Assembly (NCBI GenBank): GCA_015039465.1
Contig: MU130011.1
Location: 203,631 to 214,914, forward strand
Length of the DNA stretch: 11,284 nt
Source of the DNA: Phlegmacium glaucopus
Taxonomy: Eukaryota > Basidiomycota > Agaricomycetes > Agaricales > Cortinariaceae
Direction of reading: 5' to 3'
In this document: piece after piece, positions 1 through 7,030 of the stretch
How positions within the stretch are numbered: position 1 is the stretch's first letter
Layout: each line of letters starts with the position of its first letter
Translations under genes and position numbers: made by a program
The notes under the pieces: model-generated
Seen by the model: only the letters and a program-made list of their open reading frames with translations
The model's database searches: none
What the model was told of the DNA's origin: nothing

Positions 1-1175
1 ACTCCTTCGTGTCGTAGTGGGTACTACTACTTAATTAATCCGTTATAAGGACCGTGGGAGTTTGCGCGTAAGCTTTCGACAGTAGGTGCTATAGGTACCT
101 TTGGGGTTTACCTAGATGTCGTAAGCGTAATCCGGATCCGACTTCGTCATTTTTTCCCTGCAATGTCGTAACAGCAAGCTACCCTTACTCAGTGACAGGA
201 CGCTATATGTCACACTCATTTAACACATGCTTTATATGTTTATCCTTTGTGTTGGTGGTGTATATATTCCAAACGAAGCGAACTTGGGGACGGGAGTCGA
301 GGGAGTTGTGGTTGTTACCTGGGGAGCTTGTAAACCGACATGGAGCGTAATAAACGTTACTTGGTTGTTGGGGGTGGAGGAGAGGGTCAGGTTGTCAAGG
401 ACACCCGCGTCCGATACGACGGTTGCGTCGTGAAAATGCCGAGCGTTCCGGGAGGGATGGTTGTATACCCAGTCGTTGTTGTAGTTATAGCGGGCCTAAG
501 CCCGCGATAGGTGGTAGTGATGGTGCCCTCAGGGGCGTACTGCCTCCGGGGTTGTGTGATGTTGTGTTGTGTACTTAGTAGTTCTTACTAGCGTTCGCTA
601 GTAGGGTGACCGTGGGTAGGTCAGTTGCGAGCCTACCCACGACTGTTGAGTCCTCGACCGTTCCACTCTGGGGGCAGTCCTTTGAGACCTTACCAATTGA
701 CGTCGAGTGTAGGTTGTCCCCTCCTTTTTCGGGATGCTGTCCGTAGGTAGCCCAGGGAGGGTATGGGCTCCTGTCGCCTCTCCGCTCCTGGAGAGCCCCA
801 TACTTTAGGGGCAGTACCTCAGCTCTTCATACAACCAAGGCGTTAGGCAGGTAGAAAATAAGTGTTGGAAAACATCGTCCACACTGTCGCCCGCCAAGTT
901 TATGGGGGCGACACTAGGGTCATGGTCGTGGTCGTGACGGCTATCGCAGCTGTAGCCGACGCAGCTACGGTTGGGGTCGGAGGTATAGTTGAGGTCAGAG
1001 GTGTAGTCGACGCTGCGGACCCTGCGGACCCTGCGCGGCTGCCCCTATGCCGCTGTTATGTTTCCGTTTCCACGCTTTTGCATGCACATTAAGGGATAGG
1101 AAGAACTAAAGACTTGTAGTGGCGATTTTAAGAAGACGTCCCGGTCATATACTGCTGCTGAGCCTACAGGTATCC
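1..1175. repeat. Mirror (reversed, uncomplemented) copy of block A
   Basis: This stretch matches 9659-10839 read backwards without complementing. Base 1 pairs with 10839, base 20 with 10820, base 316 with 10524, and base 1141 with 9693. The sum i+j is 10840 at the left and 10834 at the right, the difference being two 3-nt indels in the coding exons. It equally reads as the parallel complement of the plus-strand copy near 4091-5240. Normal inverted copies of the same block occur elsewhere in the window, so the contrast is clear. The edge is sharp at 1175/1176: from 1177 the sequence is an ordinary direct copy of 10841 onward. No open reading frame on either strand here as written is likely to be real. 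An artefact of string reversal is the simplest explanation. Confidence 0.95.
316..1175. other. Block A gene copy 1, legible only as parallel complement
   Basis: If bases are complemented but kept in the same left-to-right order, a gene equivalent to the copies at 4392-5266 and 9632-10524 appears. It has a TATA-like element (262-269), a start codon at 316-318, exon 1 at 316-663 (116 codons), a 41-nt intron at 664-704 with GTGAGA and CTGCAG ends, exon 2 at 705-1080, a 60-nt intron at 1081-1140 and the first 35 nt of exon 3. There is no premature stop in either complete exon. The protein would begin MDPSNIWLYLALFAMNQQ and be about 261 aa if exon 3 is like the others. As written the segment cannot encode it on either strand. 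Preservation of all signals shows that the underlying gene is an ordinary copy and that only its written orientation is abnormal. After in-place reversal it would lie on the minus strand. Confidence 0.9.
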
Positions 1176-1176
1176 C

Positions 1177-1937
1177 GGCAAATGTGCCTTGCCTGTGTTC
1201 AAAATGCGTCAAGGCCTCACGCACACGACTTACTTCCTCCTTATCGATGTATTTGACTCGTCAACTTGAAGAATCGAGCAAACAGTATTTCCTTCGCTCG
1301 AAGGTGCCGCTCTTGACTAGTCCTGATATTCTCCCACTCAAAAGCCCTCCCTCTTCCACACTATAATATTTTATCGGCCGCTTGTCAAAAATGCAGGTGA
1401 TTTTCCCAATTTGGGGGGTATCAACTTATATAGGCTGATCGATCACGCGAAGGAGGCGCTCTTCCCTTCAATCGGTGCTGTTTACAAACAAACCGGCTCG
1501 GGTTCAACGGAGGCATGTCCAGGGCATGTGCAATTGACATGCCTGCCTATTCTACTGTACGTCCCCTCTTTCAGTTAGTAACATTTTTTGGGGCTAATGT
1601 ATTCATCTTATACTAATAGATCTTCCTCATCAGAAGATGTCGGCACCGGTTTTTTGACCCACAAGTATAATGTGTATTCCAAGCGGAGTTGGACGATTGG
1701 CGCACGAAAGGGAAAAGAAGTGATTATCCCCGGCAGCCAAGTTGTGATGTTAGACTGTTAATATCCGCAAATTTGGTGTGATTGGCAGACCATAAAACGT
1801 AGAACGTAATTCGCGAATCGATTTTCTTTCGGATAGGGATGATAATCGACCGTGTTTAATTATTTTTCCTGTCTTTTGCCTTGAGATGCAGGTACCTCAC
1901 GCACCGCAGAGAACGACCCATGCATAAATTCGTCGAA
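1177..1937 (+). repeat. Block B, copy 1
   Basis: Bases 1177-1620 match 10841-11284 with no difference seen, at an offset of 9664. Bases up to about 1937 also match the inverted block at about 3337-4085, with scattered substitutions and small indels. The block holds a possible two-exon reading frame (see 1327-1761) and the 3' part of a small minus-strand frame (1860-2015). From 1762 to 1859 nothing is recognisable. The left edge of the direct match coincides with the end of the mirror segment. Confidence 0.9.
1327..1761 (+). CDS. Hypothetical spliced reading frame in block B, no start found
   Basis: An open frame runs from 1327 to 1556, through residues such as GDFPNLGGINLY and HAKEALFPSIGAVYKQTG. 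At 1557 there is a GTACGT donor; a CTAAT element and a TAG acceptor end the intron at 1619 (63 nt). Splicing keeps the frame (codon CT|A) and gives a second exon rich in Ser at its start, then YNVYSKRSWTIGARKGKE and a C-terminus VVMLDC, stop at 1759-1761. Total is about 123 residues. I do not recognise the family. No ATG was seen; the frame is closed upstream by TGA at 1324-1326, so an upstream exon or a decayed gene is possible. The inverted copy at 3509 onward keeps the same splice sites but carries three 1-nt deletions. Coding status is moderate at best. Confidence 0.4.
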
Positions 1938-2015
1938 GCTGGATTCAAGAGATGCCTGGCCTGGGTTGGAAATAACATCATGATCATAGTCGTCGCTCAG
2001 AGCAGTCATGGCCAT
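1860..2015 (-). CDS. Small hypothetical protein, 51 aa
   Basis: This minus-strand frame starts at ATG 2015-2013 and ends at TAA 1862-1860. It begins MAMTALSDDYDHDV, is acidic in its first half and ends basic (GKRQEK). The inverted copy near 3337-3410 retains only the last two thirds (from DEFMHGSF) because about 138 bp corresponding to 1938-2075 are absent there. Over the shared part the frame stays open in both copies, and the differences are substitutions plus small changes, for example VREVPASQ against VRELPASQ. A GTACCT at 1892 could instead be a donor, but the other copy has CTACCT there, which argues for read-through coding. The product is unknown. Confidence 0.35.
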   Translation of the reverse strand: MAMTALSDDYDHDVISNPGQASLESSFDEFMHGSFSAVREVPASQGKRQEK

Positions 2016-2074
2016 TAAGAAAAAGAAACTTGCTGTAACAAAGACGGCAATTTATTTAATAGAAAAGGAATTGT

Positions 2075-2330
2075 ACCATCATTACAGGATCGTTCGCGCA
2101 CGAGGCGGAGGGGTTAGTTGCCGGTGGGCGCGCCTGTTGGTCACTGGTATAACGGATCAAATTGCGTAGGTTCTTAATACAAGGATGGGAGAAAAGAATT
2201 GAAGTAAGATAAGGACCAAGGAGATATAGTAATGGATATAATCCAGTCAATGCGGCTTAACTTGCACCCAGGAAAGTAAGCCGAGCTTTTCAAACTCAAC
2301 CTCATGGCTGAATCAGGCTGATGATTCCAA
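2075..2330. repeat. Block C, left inverted-repeat arm next to spacer D
   Basis: This segment is the reverse complement, with modest divergence, of about 3075-3340. The two arms flank the TMA16-bearing spacer D at once on both sides. Shared landmarks include GGCGCGCCTGTTGGTCACTG, a stretch around CTTAATACAAGGATG, and a run resembling AACTCAACCTCA next to the spacer. The left arm has a small internal duplication (GGCTGA repeated) relative to the right. No convincing gene was seen in either arm; the open frames are short and not conserved between arms. Confidence 0.85.
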
Positions 2331-3015
2331 AATAGAAAGATGCTTTTCGGGTTCGCTGCTAGATATTCGAATGAATCGGATGCGTTGTATGAACGCAAGT
2401 TCTTTTTTATCCCATCGCCGAAAAATCTCCAGTGTTACGCCATGGGTTAAGTCAATAATTTCTTCAACGATAATGAATTCACTAGAATTTAAAGGGCAGG
2501 TCGCGTACCCCATGCCTGTACGATACAACTCGGCTTCTTGAAGTCCAACTTGATTTCTTCTGAACTTTTAGGTCTGCCCTTTCTCCTTGCCGATCTTACC
2601 TTCTCTAAATCTTCGTCAAATCGTGTTAACCAGATGTCGTTGACGATGAGATGCAGATCTTGCAGTGACAATACCCCTTCTTCCGGCGTTGCATGAAATA
2701 AAAATCCATAGATATGGACTAGTGATATATATAGAAATTAGATATTTTTCAGGAAAAAATAAACAAGGATTGATGGACGCAGAGAGCGGTTTTTTGCGCT
2801 TCGTTTTGTAGACAGGGTTTCCAAGCGCAGTGCAAGCTGTCCCGCTTGTTGAGATGCGTGAGAAGAAAATATTTATTCAATGTGTTCATGAACCTTTCAC
2901 ATAGTGTGGTAGTGAGATCAGGTTAGATCTTATATTTATTCCTCAACACTGAGAGTTCGAGATGGGGTTTCATGATGCAACGAGGACGCTGAATTTATGT
3001 GGTAGTAGATTAGAT
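2322..3015 (-). repeat. Spacer block D, minus-oriented copy
   Basis: This is the reverse complement of about 7031-7765. Similarity begins at TTTTGGAATCA next to the C arm and runs through the TMA16 remnant and about 300 bp of AT-rich upstream sequence to CAGCGTCCTCG. Relative to the other copy it lacks about 24 nt around 2340 and all sequence after the GGAATCA motif. It forms the non-palindromic centre of the first palindrome. Bases 2715-3015 hold no recognisable gene. Confidence 0.85.
2324..2711 (-). pseudogene. TMA16-like (translation machinery-associated 16) remnant, left
   Basis: TMA16 is a small nuclear pre-60S ribosome assembly factor. Read on the minus strand the remnant shows MDFY, then in the next frame FHATPEEGVLSLQDLHLIV and DIWLTRFDEDLE, then RRKGRPKSSEEIKLD. 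A further frame change is followed by LQEAESYRTGMG and IIDLTHGVTLEIFRRW, DKKELAFIQRIRFIRISSS. The alternation DIWL-TR, KGRPKS, EAE-YRTG, DLTH, LFRRWD, FIQ-RFIRISS is what I recall from fungal TMA16 homologues; I cannot search to confirm. The N-terminal half is missing, two frameshifts are present, and the end runs into the C arm giving a premature stop. Sequence between YRTGMG and IIDLTH is probably a retained intron. All major lesions are shared with the copy at 7338-7925. Confidence 0.65.
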
Positions 3016-3074
3016 ACATAGATCACATGACCACATTGAGATAGAATGGATAACTTGGCTACATAGCCATGAAA

Positions 3075-3340
3075 TGACTCGGATCATCAGCCATTGAGGT
3101 TGAGTTTGAAGAGCTCGGCTTACTCTCCTGGGTGCAAGTCAAGCCGCATTGATTGGATTATATCCATTATATATCCATCCTTGGTCCTTATCTTATTTCA
3201 ATCTTTTTCTGCGCATCCTTGTATTAAGAACCTACGCAGTCACACTTTGATCCGTTATACCAGTGACCAACAGGCGCGCCCACAGGCAACCAACCCCTCC
3301 GCCTCGTGCACGAACGATCTGTAATGATGGTACAAGACGA
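3075..3340. repeat. Block C', right inverted-repeat arm
   Basis: Inverted partner of about 2075-2330. Its junction with block B' lies at about 3337-3341 (AGACGAATTTATG), where about 138 bp present at 1938-2075 are missing. Two TATATA-like runs occur near 3158-3175, but no gene start can be tied to them. The gap from about 3015 to 3075 (AT-rich, with GATAGAATGGATAAC) is not matched elsewhere in the window. Confidence 0.8.
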
Positions 3341-4085
3341 ATTTATGCATGGGTCATTCTCTGGGGTGCGTGAGCTACCTGCATCTCAAGACTCAAGACA
3401 GGAAAAGTAATTAAACACGGTCGATTATCATCCCTATCTGAAAGAAAATCGATTCGGGGATTACTTTCTACGTTTTATGGTCTGCCAGTCACACCAAATT
3501 TGCGGATATTAACAGTCTAACATCACAACATGCTGCTGGGGATAATCACTTCTTTCCCTTTCGTGCGCCAATCGTCCAACTCTGCTTGGAATACACATTA
3601 TACTGTGGGTAAAAAAACTGGTGTCGACATCTTCTGATGAGGAAGATCTATAGTATAAGATGAATGCATTAGCCTCAAAAAATATGTTACTAACTGAAAG
3701 AGGAGACGTACAGTAGAACAAGCAGGCATGTCAATTGCACATGCCCTGGAAATGCCTCCGTCGAACCCGAGCCGGTTTGTTTGTAAACAGCAGTGATTGA
3801 AGGGAAGAGCGCCTCCTTCGCGTGATCGATCATCCCATATAAGTTGATATCCCCCAAATTGGGAAAGTCACCTACATTTTTGACAAGCGGCCGATAAAAT
3901 ATTATAGTGTGGAAGAGGGCTTTTGAGTGGGAGAATATCAGGACTAGTCTAGAACGGCACCTTTGAGTGAAGGAAATACTATTGCTCGATGAATTCTTCA
4001 AGTTGACGAGTCAAATACATCGATAAGGAGGAAGTAAGTCGTGTGCGTGAGCATTTTGAACACAATGAAGCAGGTTCGCCATGAG
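3337..4085 (-). repeat. Block B', inverted copy
   Basis: Reverse complement of 1177-1937 and of 10841-11284, with several percent of substitutions and small indels, so it is clearly older than the split between the two plus-oriented copies. Relative to them it lacks several nucleotides around 4035-4075, where the plus copies read TGCCTTGCCTGTG. It forms the link between block C' and the block A gene on plus. Confidence 0.85.
3509..4001 (-). pseudogene. Inverted copy of block B reading frame, altered by compensating deletions
   Basis: The minus strand carries the same two-exon layout as 1327-1761. An upstream frame contains NVGDFPNLGDINLYG and HAKEALFPSI. A GTACGT donor lies at 3711-3706 and an acceptor at 3649-3648 (64-nt intron). 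The last exon carries three single-base deletions relative to the plus copies, at the points reading CCACAGTATA, GGGAAAGAAG and CAGCATGTTG. The first throws about 27 codons into another frame; the third restores the original frame, so the end VVMLDC-stop is the same in both copies. Net loss is one codon. Whether this is a decaying gene or harmless change in non-coding DNA cannot be told here. Confidence 0.45.
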
Positions 4086-4289
4086 GAAGCACAGCATCAT
4101 CCATGACGATGAATTACGTTCTCATATTCATTAGGCAACATTCCTGGCACCCTCAAACGCGCGTTCGAAAGCTGTCATCCACGATATCCATGGAAACCCC
4201 AAATGGATCTACAGCATTCGCATTAAGCCTAGGCTGAAGCAGTAAAAAAGGGACGTTACAGCACTGTTGTTCAGGTAATCTCGATGGGA

Positions 4290-4347
4290 ATGAGTCACTT
4301 GTCCTACGATATACAGTGTGAGTAAACACAACCGCCACATATATAAA
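4290..4347 (+). promoter_or_regulatory. Promoter elements of the block A gene on plus
   Basis: TATATAAA at 4340-4347 lies 45 bp before the ATG at 4392, in the context CCACATATATAAAGG. About 50 bp further upstream is ATGAGTCAC at 4290-4298, close to the Gcn4/AP-1 consensus. The same pair is found ahead of the minus-strand copy (TATATAAG at 10578-10571 and ATGACTCAT at 10647-10655) and, in mirror form, ahead of copy 1. Conservation in three copies supports the TATA call; the bZIP site is suggestive only. Confidence 0.6.
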
Positions 4348-4391
4348 GGTTTGCTTCGCTTGGATCCCTGCCTTCAGCTCCCACAACGACA

Positions 4392-5266
4392 ATGGACCCC
4401 TATCATATTTGGCTGTACCTCTTTGCAATCAACCAACAACCCCCACCTCCTCTTCTAGTCCAGCAGTTCATGTGGGCGCTGCAAATGCAGCACTTTTACG
4501 GCTGGCAAGGCCCTCCCTACCAACATATGGGTCAACAAGAACATCAGTATCCCTCGAATTCGGGTGCTATCCACCATCACCAGCATGGGAGTCTCCGCAT
4601 GACGGAGGTCCCACCACACTACAACCATGTACATGAATCATCGGGCGTGACCACAAGTGGTCATTCCACTGGCACCCATCCAGTCAACGCTCGGATGGGT
4701 GCTGACAAGTCAGGAGCTGGCAAGGTGAGACCCCTGTCAGGAAACTCTGGAATGGTTAACTGCAGCTCAAATCCAATAGGGGAGGCCAAAGCCCTACGAC
4801 AGGCATCAATCAGGTCCCTCCAAGACCCGAGGACAGCGGAGAGGCAAGGAGGACCTCTCAGGGTACGAAATTCCCGTCATGGAGTCGAGAAGTATGTTGG
4901 TTTCGCAATCCATCCATCTTTTATTCACAACCTTTTGTAGCAGGTATGACAGCGGGCGTTTCAAACACCCCCGCTGTGATCCCAGTACCAGCACCAGCAC
5001 CAGCACAGCCGATAGCGTCGACATCGGCTCCGCCAACTCCAGCCTCGACATCAACTCCAGCCTCGACATCAGCGGCAACGCCTGCGACGGCTGAGACACG
5101 CCGACGGGGATACAAAGACAATAGAAAGACCAGGGTGCGAAAACGTACGTGTGATTTACTATCCTTCTTGATTTCTGAACACCATTGCTAAAATTCTTCT
5201 GCAGGGCCAGTATACGACGACGACTCGGATGTCCATAGGGTTTCCTCTGGATCGGAGACCGATTGA
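4392..5266 (+). CDS. Block A gene, copy 2: hypothetical disordered basic/acidic protein, 257 aa
   Basis: Proposed exons are 4392-4724, 4766-5144 and 5205-5266 (774 nt). Intron 1 is 41 nt (AAG|GTGAGA to TGCAG); intron 2 is 60 nt (GTACGT, GCTAAAA branch-like element, CTGCAG). These joins keep one frame that is open in all three copies, whereas reading straight through exon 1 gives unrelated, non-conserved tails. Residues 1-111 are Pro/Gln/His-rich, starting MDPYHIWLYL. Residues about 148-171 hold a conserved aromatic patch (PSWSREVCWFRNPSIFYS). Residues 180-220 are Pro/Ala/Ser/Thr repeats. Residues 222-238 are strongly basic (RRRGYKDNRKTRVRKR), resembling a nuclear localisation signal. The tail is acidic (YDDDSD) and ends SGSETD. 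No signal peptide or clear membrane helix. I do not recognise the family; a nuclear role is inference from the basic cluster only. Confidence 0.7.
4725..4765 (+). other. Intron 1 of block A gene, 41 nt
   Basis: GTGAGA donor after AAG and a TTAACTGCAG acceptor. The length is exactly 41 nt in all three copies (also 10173-10133 and, mirrored, 664-704). Without removing it the downstream conserved frame cannot be reached from the ATG. It is very short for a fungal intron, so transcript evidence would be valuable. Confidence 0.6.
5145..5204 (+). other. Intron 2 of block A gene, 60 nt
   Basis: GTACGT donor, GCTAAAA branch-like element and TTCTTCTGCAG acceptor. The length is 60 nt in all copies (9753-9694 and, mirrored, 1081-1140). 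Splicing joins the basic cluster to the acidic tail in frame (AAAC|GG gives Lys-Arg). Confidence 0.8.
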
Positions 5267-5856
5267 AGGGGGTGATCGTACAACGCAAGGTCTACAAAAT
5301 TCAATCAGTATTTATTACCATGGATGATTTTTTCTTACTGTTGCTCGTCCTCTTGATGATGTCCTCGTCTTATTTGACGTAGTTAATCAATTTTACCTTG
5401 AAACCCAAAGGTCGGATGAGATGGAAACTATTATCGATGGTGAGGAACTTGAAAGGGAACCACAAACGGTTACGAAGTTGTGTACATGTGACGGTCACTT
5501 GGCAAAAAAACGTATATTTTTAATACATAGACAGAGCCACAGCACGACCGTCTTTCCGCTGTTCTACGATCTACAATATGTTGTACTGCTCACCCCTGAG
5601 TTCTTTTGGTGTGGTGGCTGAAGATCCATTGCAGCAGGTTTTTACATGCTATTCTACGTCTGGTTGATCAAAACCAACAATTCTTAGAGCGGATGAGCTG
5701 GGTCCCAAGGTAGGTCTTGTCGGGACGTCGTGTGGTGGAAGCAGAGAACGGCCTCTGTATGTCTTTATAAGAGCTATATCGTCTTCGTCTATAGGAAGCC
5801 TACTGTTCAAAGGACTAGTCAGATAAAAATGCAGCCAATTTTAGATAAAAAAAATC
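5267..5856. other. Segment of arm E without recognisable gene (left)
   Basis: This lies between the block A stop and the TCD remnant. It is conserved as 9060-9631 inverted. A plus-strand frame around 5340-5620 includes METIIDGEELERE and PEFFWCGG; in the right copy the corresponding minus frame (around 9622-9416) includes ETIIDGEELERGPQTVT but differs upstream by a frameshift and stops earlier. Stops and frame changes are not shared between copies, so I see no supported gene. It may be the 3' untranslated region of the block A gene plus degenerate sequence. Confidence 0.4.
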
Positions 5857-6949
5857 CTACTTGATCTGATGAGCCGCGATGCAAGGGATGCTAGTGAAGG
5901 CATTTATATAGTTCTTCTCCTGTTCTTGATAGAAAGAAGGTCCAAGATAAGGCTGTCCAGCGAGCTCGCATAGAATGTACGCCGCAATGTTTAAACCAAA
6001 GATCGAAGGCAAAGGACCAAAGGCTGGTGATATTCTGACGCGGAAATCATCAAATGCACCTCGCTCTTTCATGGAACCCTCCTCGTCAGGTAGAGGGCGG
6101 AACTTAAAGTCCCCAGGAACCTCTGGAATACTCCGTTGGTATGCCAGAATTCACGCCTTGCAGACGGAGTCGCCGGAGGACAGAGCGAGCTAACGGGTCG
6201 TAAACTGTATTAGATATGTCGCTATCTGTATTTGTGTTCGATCGCATTTGGCACCACCTCCCATCAAAGAAATGACCTGTATAACTATTGAGAGTCAGGA
6301 ATCGAACGATCTGCATGGATAAATGCTGACTTTGATATCATGACTATGACAATACTTGAGTGCGTCGACTTTTAGCTTGAATGTCATCGATCGCATCTTG
6401 TATAAAAAGTGACACTTACTTCGCAATCTACTTCAGCGTTTTCTCTTATGCATGTCATTTTGTCTGTAAGGACGGCGGTAGCATGACAATGTGACATGAT
6501 CGAAGTCAACGAGTCTGATTTTTGATACACCTCTAAGCATCACAGGTGAGCTGAAGTTTCGTTGCCAGATACTCGATACTCACGATGAGTCGGCCCAGCA
6601 TGACGGGAGCCCAACTGCTAACGCCTCCACAACCAACGATTGATAACGCTTCCTTGTCTAATTCTTGTCATGGATTCCTCTCCAAAAATGGGTAGTTTCG
6701 GGCTAGCTGTTCTTGTACCAAGTCCTCATCATAATTTAGCCCTGTTGTCAAGCCGTACAGGTTCTAGATTCGGTACCCGCTGAACTTTGAGATCGTGAGC
6801 AGTAATTGACAGTTGTGTTTCCTGACACGTTTTGAATGAACATTATATGCATGCAGCAGACCTGCTACAGCCAGCGACGGTGGCAGCACTTTCGCCAGTA
6901 ATTGTGTTCTATTGGAGTGGTCCAGTTGGAAGCTGTGGCTCGTAAACAC
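5857..6949 (-). pseudogene. TCD1/TCD2-like tRNA threonylcarbamoyladenosine dehydratase remnant, left
   Basis: Fungal Tcd proteins (ThiF/E1-like, mitochondrial outer membrane) convert t6A37 to cyclic t6A in tRNA using ATP. On the minus strand, in order: a hydrophobic N-terminus (PPSLAVAGLLHAYNVHSKR); YDEDLVQEQLARNYPF (about 6733-6687); GEESMTRIRQGSVI in another frame; the nucleotide-binding glycine motif IVGCGGVSSWAPVMLGR (6640-6590); a 51-nt intron (6583-6533); GVSKIRLVDFDHVTLS (ending 6484) joined by a short deletion to HATAVLTD; MGGGAKCDRTQIQIA (6264-6220); DISNTVYDPLARSVLRRL; then SVFDDFRVR-like VFDD region and SPAFGPLPSIFGLN. Frames change at least four times and the middle of the protein is largely missing, so it is dead. 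The VGCGGV segment is better preserved here than in the right copy. Family motifs are from recall. Confidence 0.85.
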
Positions 6950-6961
6950 GTAAACGCAGGC

Positions 6962-7030
6962 AAGCGATGATGATTACATAATGCTGTATGTAAGCTATAG
7001 TCAACATGTACGAACTCAGTGCCAAATTAC
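6962..7030. other. Unique spacer between arm E and block D
   Basis: Short AT-rich stretch with no match elsewhere in the window and no recognisable feature. Confidence 0.5.

Larger units (their letters stand above)
4086..6961. repeat. Left arm of the second palindrome (A'E)
   Basis: This arm is the reverse complement of 7898 to 10840, diverged by a few to about ten percent with small indels. Together with B'/B the arms exceed 3.3 kb each. The inner edge is the hexamer GCAGGC at 6956-6961, matching GCCTGC at 7898-7903. The 936-bp spacer between arms contains the plus-oriented D block. Confidence 0.9.

Noticed and set aside
227..1092. Open reading frames of 60-76 codons on both strands within 1-1175
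   Set aside because: They arise from reading a mirrored sequence. The only meaningful reading of this segment is the parallel complement, which matches two normal gene copies elsewhere.
1184..1366. A frame starting with CLCSKC, suggestive of the cysteine-rich N-terminus of fungal transposase-like proteins
   Set aside because: Only one short Cys cluster, no downstream catalytic motif, and the frame is disrupted in the inverted copy where the CLCSKC bases are missing.
2322..3015. Processed (reverse-transcribed) pseudogenes
   Set aside because: Relic introns persist in the TCD remnant and probably in the TMA16 remnant, and there is no poly(A) tract, so a genomic-DNA origin fits better.
4153..4428. 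Minus-strand frame over the block A promoter (PFGVSMDI...), also at 10464-10781 on plus
   Set aside because: The differences between copies change amino acids at nearly every variable site, and the frame overlaps the TATA box and start of the conserved gene.
4806..5288. Minus-strand frame of 160 codons opposite the block A gene (similar on plus at 9610-10104)
   Set aside because: It mirrors the Pro/Ala/Ser repeat of exon 2 on the opposite strand, crosses both splice sites, and has no recognisable features; the sense strand has splice sites, TATA box and codon-multiple indels.
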